Positions 17,701 through 26,857 of a stretch of 64,000 bases of DNA are shown one piece after another. Under the pieces are notes generated by a model. It did not search any database. It saw only the letters and a list, made by a program, of their open reading frames with translations, and had not been told where the DNA came from. The translations under genes were made by a program, and so were the position numbers. The stretch's first letter is position 1. The number at the start of each line of letters is the position of its first letter. The stretch is from Paenibacillus tianjinensis (lineage in GTDB: Bacteria; Bacillota; Bacilli; Paenibacillales; Paenibacillaceae): NCBI RefSeq assembly GCF_017086365.1, contig NZ_CP070969.1, forward strand, positions 1,302,001 through 1,366,000, in the 5' to 3' direction.

Positions 17701-18888
17701 ATGGTCCTTAATAATCAACATGGCGCTTTCATTGTTCCGGAGCTTGAAGTAACCGGCCGGAAACAAGGCGTGTTAGAAGGTCTAAGTTTTGCTGTAAAGG
17801 ATGTGTTCGCCATAGCCGGGCACAGCTCTTCCGCCGGGAATCCCGACTGGCTGCGCAGTCATGAACCATCTGCCGCCCATGCGGCGGCGGTGCTTAAACT
17901 GCTGGAGGCTGGAGCCTCTTTACGCGGAGCTGCCCATACGGATGAGCTGATGTATAGTCTGGGCGGTGAGAATTACCACTACGGTACACCGCTTAACCCG
18001 CGCGGACCTGGCCGGATACCGGGCGGTTCCTCAAGCGGCTCGGCAGTGGCGGTAGCCTCCGGAGAAGCAGACTTCGCGCTCGGAACGGACACGGGCGGTT
18101 CAATCCGTGTTCCCTCGTCCTATTGCGGGGTGTATGGCTTTCGGCCGACGCATGGGGCGGTGGAGATGGACGGGGTGATTCCGCTGGCACCGGGGTTTGA
18201 CACGGTGGGCTGGATTGCGGACAACCCGGAACTGCTGCTGCGGATAGGCAAGGTGCTGCTCTGTAAGGAACAGCTGCCATTACACCAGAATAGTGACAGA
18301 ATGAGCAAACTGTACATCCCTGCGGATGGCTGGGCGCTGGCGGAGCCTGCAAGCTCTGTTTTCCTTAAGCAAGACCTCCCCCGGTTGCAAGCTGGAGCAG
18401 ATGAGACGCTGGAAACAATTGTTTCAGCAGAAGGCCTGAAGACCTGGATGGATGTGTTCAGGGAGCTGCAGGGTACAGAAATCTGGGCCACCCATGGAGC
18501 GTGGATTGAGCAGGAGCAGCCGGTCTTTGGCCCGGACATTGCCGCACGCTTCACATGGGCAGCAACCATTGCCGGGGAGGATCACAGCCGGTCCATGTCG
18601 CTGCGCCAGGAGATCACAGCCAGGCTGCGGGATCTGCTTGGGGAAGACGGATGTCTGGTCATCCCGACCGTTCCCGGACCGGCACCGCTGCGCGGCGGTG
18701 ATCTGCAGCAACTGGAACTGAACCGCAGCGGAGCCATGATGCTCTGCTGTATTGCGGGGCTGGCGGGACTGCCGCAGATCACGCTGCCGGTTCATGGCCC
18801 AGGCGGACTACCGCTGGGACTGTCTGTCATCGGCGGTTACGGCCAGGATCTCCGCCTGCTCTCATGGGTCCGGCAAAATTGGAATTAG
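17701..18888 (+). CDS. Amidase, resembling plant AMI1
   Basis: 395-residue amidase-signature enzyme. The start is the ATG at 17701, preceded by AAAGGAGAGGAAG; the open frame upstream overlaps the GGT gene and is not coding. The Ser-cisSer-Lys triad is visible as Lys33 (FAVKD), Ser110 (PGGSSSGSA) and Ser134 (GTDTGGSIRVPSS). The stretch GNPDWLRSHEP and the GENYHYGTPLNP motif look like plant AMI1 (indole-3-acetamide hydrolase), whose triad as I remember it is Lys36-Ser113-Ser137, exactly the same spacing. It probably forms an operon with the GGT gene. The substrate is unproven; allophanate hydrolase is less likely because the C-terminal domain is absent. Confidence 0.85.
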   Translation: MVLNNQHGAFIVPELEVTGRKQGVLEGLSFAVKDVFAIAGHSSSAGNPDWLRSHEPSAAHAAAVLKLLEAGASLRGAAHTDELMYSLGGENYHYGTPLNPRGPGRIPGGSSSGSAVAVASGEADFALGTDTGGSIRVPSSYCGVYGFRPTHGAVEMDGVIPLAPGFDTVGWIADNPELLLRIGKVLLCKEQLPLHQNSDRMSKLYIPADGWALAEPASSVFLKQDLPRLQAGADETLETIVSAEGLKTWMDVFRELQGTEIWATHGAWIEQEQPVFGPDIAARFTWAATIAGEDHSRSMSLRQEITARLRDLLGEDGCLVIPTVPGPAPLRGGDLQQLELNRSGAMMLCCIAGLAGLPQITLPVHGPGGLPLGLSVIGGYGQDLRLLSWVRQNWN

Positions 18889-18914
18889 AAGCAAATAAAC
18901 GTTGGCATACCCGG

Positions 18915-18956
18915 CTTCCGTCTCTGCGTATTCACGCGGGAACGGAAGTTTTTTTA
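18915..18956 (+). terminator. Terminator after the amidase gene
   Basis: CTTCCGTCTCTGCG / CGCGGGAACGGAAG stem around TATTCA, followed by TTTTTTTATT. Confidence 0.85.
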
Positions 18957-19152
18957 TTCATCCCTCACACTCCGCGCTATTTCGGGCTCCCCTCCATTAA
19001 CCATTCATAAGCCAAACGCAGCGCCGGAATCTGGACCGGTCAGCGAATAGAAGTACAATCGTTAATATTTTGTGACATGCGTAATATTATCTAACATGAT
19101 ATACGAAAGTTTTAAACTTTCTCTTTCAATAAGAGGTCATTTTATCTATAAT

Positions 19153-19182
19153 GTTACATAAAGTAACATAAAGTAACATAAA
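19153..19182. repeat. Three tandem 10-base repeats upstream of pucR
   Basis: GTTACATAAA-GTAACATAAA-GTAACATAAA, i.e. three head-to-tail copies with exactly one helical turn of spacing, ending 41 bases before the PucR start. They may be a cooperative operator. The rest of the 335-base gap (18889-19223) holds only the amidase terminator and AT-rich sequence. Confidence 0.6.
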
Positions 19183-19223
19183 GGCCGAACGATAATAAAT
19201 GAACTTATTTGAGGAGGGGTGGC

Positions 19224-20798
19224 ATGCATCTTACCGTTGAAGAAGCGTTGTCCATTTATCCTTTATCCGAAGCAAAACTTATAGCCGGAGCTAAGGGGAA
19301 GCACAGAATTGTGAAGTCGATTAATGTGATGGATGCGCCGGATATTTCGGACTGGATTAAAGAAGGGGAAATGCTGCTGACAACAGCCTATTTGATCAAG
19401 GACAGCCTGGAGGATGCGTCTGCACTGCTGCACACCCTGAACCGCCGCGGTTCTTCCGCCTTGGGCATCAAGTTAGGCCGCTTCTGGGATACGGTCCCGG
19501 AGGAGCTGATCGCTGAAGCGGAGACGCTGAATTTTCCGCTGATTGAGCTGCCGTTCCAGTTTACATTCTCCGATCAGATGAACGGGCTGTTTCGTGCAGA
19601 ACTGTCGCGCAGCACCAGCATGCTGCAGAGTATTATGGATAAGCAGCGCAAGCTGATGCGCTTCGCGCTACGCTCCGGACGGAGCCGTCCGCTGTTCGAG
19701 TCGGTATCCGAGGTCATTGGCTACCCGCTTGCGGTTGTCAGCGCCCGGGGAGACGCGGTGTACAATAATTCGGAGTACGAAGACCGACAGCTGCTGGAAG
19801 GCTGGCCTTGGCAGAACCGCAATCAGCGTATTCGCATCGGTGACAAAACAGGCCTGCGGATACCGTTGATGCAAGGGGAGAAATGCTCCGGCTATTTATT
19901 ATACTGTTCGATTGATCCGCTGCTGCTCCCTGTGGAAGAGAGCTTATTTGTCCAGGGAGCCGAACTTATTTCCTTTCATATTCATTCCGGTTATGAAGAT
20001 TATTTTGAGCATGCCGAGCACCGTGAATTCAGCAGTCTCCTGCGCCGGTGCCTGAAGGGCGGATTGTCCTGCAGCGAGCTGTCCCAGGCCGCAGTCAAGC
20101 TGGAAGTGACACTGTTACATTCCCCTTTTCAACTGGTGCTTACCGATACAGCCTCTATTGGAGATGACAGGCAGGGGGAGCTGCTCCGGCTGAAGGAAGA
20201 ATATGCAGAGCGTCCTGCCCTGCGAGAACTGAATGCCATTCATGTCATCATGGATGAGGGGCTAGTATCACTGTTGCCGGTTAGCCAGCACACCCCTGAG
20301 CAGTTTCGTGCTCTGATAAATGAATGTTTTCACAATTTGAAGCTTGATAAAGCATACTATCCCCGGGCGGCCGTCAGCAGTATTAAGGTGAAACCGGAAG
20401 GGCTGAAGGAAGCTTTTGTCGAGGTAAGGGAATGCATGTCGATGGTCCGGCAGTGGGGGGCGTACGGGAATGTGGTGCATTACCGCCAGCTTGAACTGCA
20501 TCTTCTGCTGGGCCAGATTCCGGCGGATACGATGGAAAAGTATATTAACGGCAATCTGCGCGGGCTGCTCAGCCGGGAGCCGGAGTACGTCAAGGAGATG
20601 CTCCATACGCTGGAGGTCTATCTGGACAATGACGGACATGTGAACGAAACCGCCAAAAAACTGTTCATTCACCGCAATACTGCCACTTACCGGATTGAGA
20701 AGTTAAGTGAGCTTCTGGATGTCGATTTCAAAAAAATTAATGACCTGATGAGGCTGAAGCTGGTATTCGTATTCCGCAAAATGCTGGAACGCGAATGA
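19224..20798 (+). CDS. pucR: PucR-family transcriptional regulator of purine catabolism
   Basis: 524 residues from the ATG at 19224 (GAGGAGGGGT upstream; the TTG at 19209 overlaps that site). Three-part PucR architecture: an N-terminal PucR ligand domain (about 1-125, beginning LTVEEALSIYPLSEAKLIAG), a central GGDEF-like domain of the CdaR type (about 290-410), and a C-terminal helix-turn-helix with TLEVYLDNDGHVNETAKKL and HRNTATYRIEKL. In B. subtilis PucR activates the puc genes in response to allantoin, allantoate or ureidoglycolate. Here it is the first gene of a 14-kb plus-strand block of purine-degradation genes, so it is the obvious regulator. Confidence 0.9.
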   Translation: MHLTVEEALSIYPLSEAKLIAGAKGKHRIVKSINVMDAPDISDWIKEGEMLLTTAYLIKDSLEDASALLHTLNRRGSSALGIKLGRFWDTVPEELIAEAETLNFPLIELPFQFTFSDQMNGLFRAELSRSTSMLQSIMDKQRKLMRFALRSGRSRPLFESVSEVIGYPLAVVSARGDAVYNNSEYEDRQLLEGWPWQNRNQRIRIGDKTGLRIPLMQGEKCSGYLLYCSIDPLLLPVEESLFVQGAELISFHIHSGYEDYFEHAEHREFSSLLRRCLKGGLSCSELSQAAVKLEVTLLHSPFQLVLTDTASIGDDRQGELLRLKEEYAERPALRELNAIHVIMDEGLVSLLPVSQHTPEQFRALINECFHNLKLDKAYYPRAAVSSIKVKPEGLKEAFVEVRECMSMVRQWGAYGNVVHYRQLELHLLLGQIPADTMEKYINGNLRGLLSREPEYVKEMLHTLEVYLDNDGHVNETAKKLFIHRNTATYRIEKLSELLDVDFKKINDLMRLKLVFVFRKMLERE

Positions 20799-20864
20799 GT
20801 CCTCTGGTATTGCTAAGGAATTAATCCCAATTACAACAGGCGCTGCCGAAAGGAGTGGAGAGCT

Positions 20865-21485
20865 TTGAAAATAGCCGGTATTTATCTGGCGGCAGGACAT
20901 AACAGACGAGCGGGCGTGTCGAAATCATCGCTTAAGCTATCCCCGGAGGTCTCGCTTAGAAGTGTCGTGCTCAGTGAGCTTGACCGCTGCGCCCTTGAAC
21001 CGCTGGTGGTTGTTGTTCGGGCAGATGATCATTTAGAATGGCTGCCTCCTGCCGGTGAACAGCACGTAAGGCGTACCGAAACCTGCCTGACCGCTCATTT
21101 GGGACTTTCATTTTCCCTGCGCTGCGGGCTGAATGCAATTCTGCCGATGCAGCCTGATGCGGTAGTTGTGGCTCTTGCTGATCAGCCGTTTATTACGGAA
21201 TCACTTGTGAACCGGTTGATCGGCACTTTTGAGCGGAACCCGGGACTCGATTATGTGACCAGCACCAATGAGGGAATGGTAATGCCGCCCGCTCTATTCT
21301 CCAGAGGAATGTTTAAGGTACTGCAAGGGTTGGACGATGATAAGGGGGCGGAAGAAATTCTGTGTTCGGCTGAATATAAAGGGGTAGTCCTGGAACCGGA
21401 TGCCGTCCGCCTTTTCATGGATAACTGTGCGCCGTTTGATTCAGTGCAAAACCCGAAGGAATGGAGTATTCATGGAGAAAGCTGA
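20865..21485 (+). CDS. pucB: MobA-like nucleotidyltransferase (PucB-like, molybdenum cofactor maturation)
   Basis: 206-residue protein of the MobA/MocA NTP-transferase family. The N-terminal IAGIYLAAGHNRRAGVSK is the nucleotide-binding G-loop, and VALADQPFI is the metal-binding LxDxP-type motif at about 105. TTG start with AAGGAGTGGAG. In B. subtilis PucB serves xanthine dehydrogenase by preparing its cytidylated molybdenum cofactor. No dehydrogenase subunit genes are in this window, so the client enzyme must lie elsewhere, or another molybdoenzyme is served. Sixty-six bases separate it from pucR. Confidence 0.8.
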   Translation: MKIAGIYLAAGHNRRAGVSKSSLKLSPEVSLRSVVLSELDRCALEPLVVVVRADDHLEWLPPAGEQHVRRTETCLTAHLGLSFSLRCGLNAILPMQPDAVVVALADQPFITESLVNRLIGTFERNPGLDYVTSTNEGMVMPPALFSRGMFKVLQGLDDDKGAEEILCSAEYKGVVLEPDAVRLFMDNCAPFDSVQNPKEWSIHGES

Positions 21486-21702
21486 CCTCAAGAGACGTGT
21501 ATCCAGATAAATGTCATAAAATATCACATATTTTAAGTATAATTACTCTCGTTTTAGTGCATTAGGCACAAAAAAAGTAGGACTTCTTATTACAAGGCAC
21601 AAACGTATGTTATATAAATTTACGTAAACGTCCGGTCTCAGTATAGTAGAGATACATTAATGGTTACAGCCATTAGGAGAGATATCCTGGAGGAGGAGAA
21701 TT

Positions 21703-22872
21703 ATGAAAAAAAGGGGTCAGGGATTTACTTTAAGCTTTGTGCTCATGTTCCTGCTTGCAGTAGTACTGGCGGGCTGCGGAAGCAACAACAATGCGGCTAA
21801 CACAGCTGCTACGGAGGCGCCGGCGGCAACGAATGCGGGAACGGCAACAGAGGCGGCAGCAACAACAGAGCCGGCTGCAAAGAAGCCGACGGTTGCTTTT
21901 GTCTACATCGGACCTCCGGGTGACGGCGGTTATACCTATCAGCATGATCAAGGCCGTCTGTACATGGAGAAAGAGCTGGGCATCACTGCAGATACTGTGG
22001 AGAACGTTCCGGAAAGCGCGGATGCTGAACGGATCATTACAGAGCTTGCCCAGAACCATGATATCGTATTTACAACAAGCTTCGGATATATGGACTTTAC
22101 GCTTAACGTAGCCAATAAATTTCCAAATGTGAAGTTTATGCATGCTTCCGGCTACAAAACAGCAGCAAACATGGGTACTTACTTCGGTAAAAACTATCAG
22201 GGAAGCTATTTATCAGGGATTGCAGCCGGCAAAATGACTAAGAATAACCAGCTTGGTTATGTTGGAGCCTTCCCGATCAGCGAGGTTATCTATAACCTTA
22301 ATGCCTTTACTCTGGGCGCCCAAAGTGTAAATCCTGATGTGAAGGTAAGCGTAGTATGGACTAACACATGGTATGACCCGGCAACGGAACGTCAGGCCGC
22401 AATCAGCCTGTTGGATAAAGGCGCAGATGTACTGATGGCTTATCAAGATTCTCCTGCAACACTCCAGGCAGCACAGGAACGCGGCGCATTTGCCGGAGGC
22501 AATGACTCCGACATGGGCAAATACGCTCCTGACAATTATTTGACTAACCCGGTATGGAACTGGGGTCCGTATTACACCAAGGTGGTTCAGTCTGTTATGG
22601 ATGGAACCTGGACCAATGAGCAATATTCCGGCGGCATGGATGACAAGATGGTCGATATTGCACCATTTGGCAACAAGGTTCCGGATGATGTGAAGAAGCT
22701 GGTGGAAGATGCCAAAGCCAAGATTATCAGCGGTGAGCTGAATGTATTTACTGGCCCGATCTCTGATAACCAAGGCAAAGAGCAGGTTAAGGCAGGTCAG
22801 ACACTGACCCTTGAGGAAGTACTGGGTATGAACTGGCTGGCAAAAGGCGTAGAGGGCACAATCCCGCAATAA
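21703..22872 (+). CDS. BMP-family nucleoside/purine-binding lipoprotein
   Basis: 389 residues. Signal peptide with lipobox LAGC (Cys25), then an Ala/Thr/Glu-rich linker to about residue 60, then a BMP (basic membrane protein/Med/NupN) domain. The domain shows the family's VAFVYIGPPGDGGYTYQHDQG opening (in parts VAFVYIGPP, GDGGYTY), FTTSFGY, NVKFMHASGYK, GSYLSGIAAG and GYVGAF. BMP proteins bind nucleosides or purine-like compounds outside the cell. It has a strong GGAGGAGGAG site. Together with the next three genes it forms a complete importer; its position inside the ureide cluster suggests purine bases, nucleosides or allantoin as cargo. Confidence 0.92.
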   Translation: MKKRGQGFTLSFVLMFLLAVVLAGCGSNNNAANTAATEAPAATNAGTATEAAATTEPAAKKPTVAFVYIGPPGDGGYTYQHDQGRLYMEKELGITADTVENVPESADAERIITELAQNHDIVFTTSFGYMDFTLNVANKFPNVKFMHASGYKTAANMGTYFGKNYQGSYLSGIAAGKMTKNNQLGYVGAFPISEVIYNLNAFTLGAQSVNPDVKVSVVWTNTWYDPATERQAAISLLDKGADVLMAYQDSPATLQAAQERGAFAGGNDSDMGKYAPDNYLTNPVWNWGPYYTKVVQSVMDGTWTNEQYSGGMDDKMVDIAPFGNKVPDDVKKLVEDAKAKIISGELNVFTGPISDNQGKEQVKAGQTLTLEEVLGMNWLAKGVEGTIPQ

Positions 22873-22906
22873 TGTTTTAATCATAATTTCATATGCATGT
22901 CCTTAT

Positions 22907-22946
22907 GGGTGGGGCGGGTTCCGTTAAGGTGGAACCTTCCCCACCC
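22907..22946 (+). other. Stable mRNA hairpin between binding protein and ATPase genes
   Basis: GGGTGGGG and CCCCACCC enclose a second stem GGTTCC / GGAACC. No T tract follows, so it is not a normal terminator. Such hairpins after a binding-protein gene commonly protect that part of the transcript and lower expression of the downstream ATPase and permeases. Confidence 0.6.
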
Positions 22947-22979
22947 GTACTACAACTATAAGGAAAGGAGCATCCCAAA

Positions 22980-24512
22980 ATGCAGGACCATTCGGTTGAA
23001 ATGCGCGGGATTGTGAAGAAATTCGGTTCTGTAACGGCAAGCGATCAAGTCGATTTTTCGGCAAACGCGGGTGAGGTTCACGCGCTGCTTGGTGAGAACG
23101 GAGCAGGTAAGAGCACGGTTATGAGCATGCTGTCAGGTGTATACCGGGCGGATGAAGGCGAGATTCTGATTCATGGCCAGACCGCCAGAATCCGGTCGCC
23201 TAAGGATGCAGCACTCCTGGGTGTCGGTATGGTATTTCAAAACTTCAGACTGGTGCAAAGTCTCACAGCAGCGGAAAATATCGTGCTTGGCGAAAAGTCG
23301 TCTTTCTGGCGGGGAAGTAAGTGGATCAAGCATAAGCATGAAGAAATTGAGGCGCTGGGAGAACGGTTTGGATTGAAATTTCCGGTTGACCGTCCGATCT
23401 GGCAATTGTCCGTCGGTGAACAGCAGCGTGTGGAAATCGTCAAGACACTGTACCGGGGGGCAGATATTATTATTTTGGATGAACCCACCTCTGTGCTTAC
23501 TCCGGGAGAAGCGGAGCAGCTGTTTGAAACACTGAGGGTGATGAAGCAGGCGGGCAAGACAGTGATTATGACTACGCATAAAATGAAAGAAGTGATGGCT
23601 TCTTCCGACCGGATTTCTGTTATGCGCAAAGGAAAGATGATTGCTACGCTGGCTACGGCGGATACGGATGAGCTGGAACTGGCCCGGCTGATGGTAGGCA
23701 GAGAGGTAACGATCAGCCGCCAGGAGCGTGAGGTCACCCAAGGTGAGCCTTTGCTTATCGTTAACCGGCTGGAAGTCTCAGCCGATCATGGCCGCAAGGC
23801 ACTCGACAACCTGTCGCTGAAGGTATGTGAAGGTGAGATTGTCGGGGTTGCGGGGGTAGCAGGCAACGGCCAGAAGGAGCTGGCAGAAGTGCTTACAGGG
23901 CTTAGAACCTGGAAGAACGGCGAGATTATTTTTGATGGCAGCAAGGTGACGACAGCTTCGGTCAGAGGAGCGATCGATTCAGGGATATCCCATGTGCCGG
24001 AGAATCGGATGAAGAGCGGTCTGGCCGGACGGCTGGGCTCGGTGGATAATCTGCTGTTTAAGTCCTACCGCAGTGAAGAGCATTCCAAATTCGGCTTTTT
24101 GAAAGCAGCAAAGAACCGTCTATGGTCCCAGGAGCTGGTCCAGCGGTTCAATGTGAAGACACCTGAGCTCGATACACCGGTTCAGCAATTGTCCGGTGGT
24201 AATCAGCAGAAACTGCTGTTTGCCCGTGAGGTCAGCCATAAGCCGAAGCTGATGGTTGCAGTTCACCCTACACAGGGTCTGGATGTGGGAGCGACGGCCG
24301 GGGTGCATGAGCTGCTGATGGAGCTGCGCAGTTCAGGGAGTGGAGTGCTGCTGATTTCTGAGGATCTGGATGAACTGCTGCAGCTGTCTGACCGGATTCT
24401 GGTTATATACAACGGCACCATCATCGGTGAAAGTGATCATGAGCACGCGGACAGAGAACAAATCGGTCTGATGATGGCCGGAATCAGGCACAGGGAGGGG
24501 AGTGCGGTATGA
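22980..24512 (+). CDS. ABC transporter ATPase, two domains (nucleoside/BMP type)
   Basis: 510-residue ATPase with two fused nucleotide-binding domains, as in NupO/YufO and sugar importers such as RbsA. Domain 1: Walker A GENGAGKS (about 37-44), signature LSVGEQQRVEI and Walker B IIILDEPTSVL. Domain 2: the Walker A is degenerate (GVAGNGQKEL lacks the GK-S/T core), with signature LSGGNQQKLL. One active and one degenerate site is usual for this transporter class. It is followed by its permease with a four-base ATGA overlap. ATG start, with AAGGAAAGGAG upstream. Confidence 0.92.
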   Translation: MQDHSVEMRGIVKKFGSVTASDQVDFSANAGEVHALLGENGAGKSTVMSMLSGVYRADEGEILIHGQTARIRSPKDAALLGVGMVFQNFRLVQSLTAAENIVLGEKSSFWRGSKWIKHKHEEIEALGERFGLKFPVDRPIWQLSVGEQQRVEIVKTLYRGADIIILDEPTSVLTPGEAEQLFETLRVMKQAGKTVIMTTHKMKEVMASSDRISVMRKGKMIATLATADTDELELARLMVGREVTISRQEREVTQGEPLLIVNRLEVSADHGRKALDNLSLKVCEGEIVGVAGVAGNGQKELAEVLTGLRTWKNGEIIFDGSKVTTASVRGAIDSGISHVPENRMKSGLAGRLGSVDNLLFKSYRSEEHSKFGFLKAAKNRLWSQELVQRFNVKTPELDTPVQQLSGGNQQKLLFAREVSHKPKLMVAVHPTQGLDVGATAGVHELLMELRSSGSGVLLISEDLDELLQLSDRILVIYNGTIIGESDHEHADREQIGLMMAGIRHREGSAV

Positions 24513-25630
24513 GTCCGAAAAATGGAAGCAATTCTGCAGCAGCAGTGCTGGAGCCGGCTCCGGCTAAGACCGGTAAACGGTTCTCGCTGCGGCTGGAATA
24601 CGATTCAAGCCGTACCCGTTCTCCGTGGTGGTCGCCGATTCTGTCCGTTATACTGGCGCTTCTGCTGTGTGCGATATTCATTGCCGCTAACGGGATGAGT
24701 CCGGTTACGGTATATGAAAAGATGTTTCGGGGGGCCTTCGGTACCTCCTATGGCTTCACAGAAACGATGGTAAAAGCGATCCCGCTGCTGCTGTGCGGAC
24801 TAGGCATCGCTGTTGCTTACCGGATTTCCGTCTGGAACATCGGTGCCGAAGGACAGCTGACCGTCGGGGCGATGGCGGCTACGGCGGTTACGATTTATTT
24901 TCCGGATCTCCCCTCCTTCTGGTCGATAACGCTGATGCTGTTATTCGGTACAGCGGCAGGGGCGCTATGGGGATTGATGACGGCTATTCCCCGGACGCAC
25001 TTCGGTGTCAACGAGCTGATTACTTCGTTGATGTTAAATTATGTGGCGCTGCTGGCTCTGGATTATGTGGTGTTTGGACCCTGGAAAGATCCGAAGGGCT
25101 TCAATTTCCCGGGATCACCGATGTTTACGGCTGCCCAGTCCTTACCTGTTCTTGGGACGACCAGACTGCATATCGGGCTGATTTTTGGGCTTGTCGCGGT
25201 AGTCATCTATTATCTGATGGTTAAATTTACCCGCTGGGGTTATGAGCTGCGGCTGATTGGTGCCAATCCGACAGCTGCACGTTATGCAGGGATTCATATT
25301 AAACGGCATATTATTATCGTTATGCTGATCAGCGGCGGGCTGGCCGGAATAGCCGGTATGGCTGAGGTTTCCGGGGTGACGCACAAGCTGATGCAGGGGA
25401 TTTCACCCGGCTACGGCTACACCGCAATTATCGTTGCCTGGCTTGCCAAGCTGAACCCGCTCGGTCTAATCATCACCTCTGTTCTATTCGGAGGACTGAT
25501 CGTCGGCGGCTATAGTGTACAGACCATTGGACTGCCTTCGTCAATTTCTGAAATGCTGCAGGGCTCGATCCTGTTCTTCCTGATAGCCGGCGATATGATT
25601 CACCGTTTCCGCATACGCCGGAGCGCATAA
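24509..25630 (+). CDS. ABC transporter permease 1 (nucleoside/BMP type)
   Basis: 373-residue permease of the BPD_transp_2 (branched-chain/ribose/nucleoside) class, like NupP. A ~50-residue cytosolic N-terminus precedes about eight to ten membrane helices. YRISVWNIGAEGQLTVGAMAAT and FGVNELITSLMLNYVALL are typical of the NupP group. Near the C-terminus GISPGYGYTAIIVAWLAKLNPLGL marks the conserved coupling region. The ATG overlaps the ATPase stop, so it is translationally coupled. Confidence 0.9.
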   Translation: MSPKNGSNSAAAVLEPAPAKTGKRFSLRLEYDSSRTRSPWWSPILSVILALLLCAIFIAANGMSPVTVYEKMFRGAFGTSYGFTETMVKAIPLLLCGLGIAVAYRISVWNIGAEGQLTVGAMAATAVTIYFPDLPSFWSITLMLLFGTAAGALWGLMTAIPRTHFGVNELITSLMLNYVALLALDYVVFGPWKDPKGFNFPGSPMFTAAQSLPVLGTTRLHIGLIFGLVAVVIYYLMVKFTRWGYELRLIGANPTAARYAGIHIKRHIIIVMLISGGLAGIAGMAEVSGVTHKLMQGISPGYGYTAIIVAWLAKLNPLGLIITSVLFGGLIVGGYSVQTIGLPSSISEMLQGSILFFLIAGDMIHRFRIRRSA

Positions 25631-25692
25631 GCGGCGCCATTCATCTATCAGAACGTATATTACCGCGGGGATTTTGAGAAGGGAGTTTACCT

Positions 25693-26622
25693 ATGGATTT
25701 CACTACACAGTTATTAATAGCCGCAATCTCTGCCGGAACCCCGCTGCTGCTGGCTACGCTGGGAGGTATTCTGAACGAACGTGCGGGCATAATCCAGCTT
25801 GGCGCTGAGGGACTGATGCTGATGGGGGCAGTGACTACCTGTATCGTCTATATCCGCAGCGGCAATCTCCTGCTGGCACTCCTTGCGGCTATTGCAGTCA
25901 CCGCAGTGCTCGGAATGGTGCATTCGTTCCTTTGTGTGACGCTGCGGGCGAACCAGACGATGTCCGGGCTTGCCATGACCCTGTTCGGCAGCGGCCTCAG
26001 CGCGTATCTGGGCAAGTCGATCAGCGGCCTTCCGCTGCCAGGGACTTCGCCTAAGCTGAACCTCAGCTGGCTGAACGGGATTCCGGTCATCGGAGATATT
26101 TTCGGCAGGATGGACTATTTAACCTGGTTCAGCCTGCTGCTGGTACTGGTGCTGCATCTGCTGATCCATCACACCTCCTGGGGGCTGCATCTGCGGGCCG
26201 TAGGGGACAGCCCGGCGACTGCTGATGTTATGGGCATCCGTGTGCAGCTGATCCGCTACAGCTATGTAACGGCCGGTGCTGCATTGATTGGCTTAGCGGG
26301 GGCGGATATGGTGCTCGCTTACGCGCCGACCTGGAATGAAGGCCTTACGGCCGGCCGCGGCTGGATTGCCGTCGGGCTGGTTATCTTCGCCAGATGGAAT
26401 CCGCTGCGCGCGCTCTTCTGCGCTTATTTCTTCGGTGCACTCGATTCGCTGGGCTTCCGCATCCAGCTGCTGGGCAGCGTGGTTCCATCTTATTTTCTCA
26501 AGATGATTCCTTATATCGTAACGATTCTGGTGCTGATGTATCTCGGCTACCGCAACCGTAACAAGCCTTCGGGCACCCCGGAATCGCTGGGGACACCTTA
26601 TGTGCGTGAACAGCGGTTCTAA
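25693..26622 (+). CDS. ABC transporter permease 2 (nucleoside/BMP type)
   Basis: 309-residue partner permease, NupQ-like, almost entirely hydrophobic with about nine helices. LNERAGIIQLGAEGLMLMGA near the N-terminus and GRGWIAVGLVIFARWNPLRAL near the C-terminus are family motifs. It starts 62 bases after permease 1 with AAGGGAG. With the lipoprotein and ATPase it completes a four-component importer. A ~235-base gap with a TATAAT box (26671-26676) but no clear -35 separates it from the ureide genes. Confidence 0.9.
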   Translation: MDFTTQLLIAAISAGTPLLLATLGGILNERAGIIQLGAEGLMLMGAVTTCIVYIRSGNLLLALLAAIAVTAVLGMVHSFLCVTLRANQTMSGLAMTLFGSGLSAYLGKSISGLPLPGTSPKLNLSWLNGIPVIGDIFGRMDYLTWFSLLLVLVLHLLIHHTSWGLHLRAVGDSPATADVMGIRVQLIRYSYVTAGAALIGLAGADMVLAYAPTWNEGLTAGRGWIAVGLVIFARWNPLRALFCAYFFGALDSLGFRIQLLGSVVPSYFLKMIPYIVTILVLMYLGYRNRNKPSGTPESLGTPYVREQRF

Positions 26623-26857
26623 GAGAAAGAAAGCAGGCAGGTAACAGAGACTTAAGTTATCGTTTGGTGCTATAATCGTTCCAACCTTCCATTTCTTGTA
26701 GTTCGAACATCTAACCAGCATAGAAATCGCTATTTCCGGCGCAGAGCAAAAGTAGATGACTTGAATACAGCAAATGGACTTTTTTTACCCTTTTGCAGAG
26801 AATATTAATACATTAATAGCAAAATATGTAGAATCGGAAGAAAGCGGGGGCTGGAAT

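Noticed and set aside
21486..21702. Possible purine riboswitch before the BMP lipoprotein
   Set aside because: I looked for the three-helix core with conserved TATA and loop-loop bases but could not find it; only small palindromes are present.
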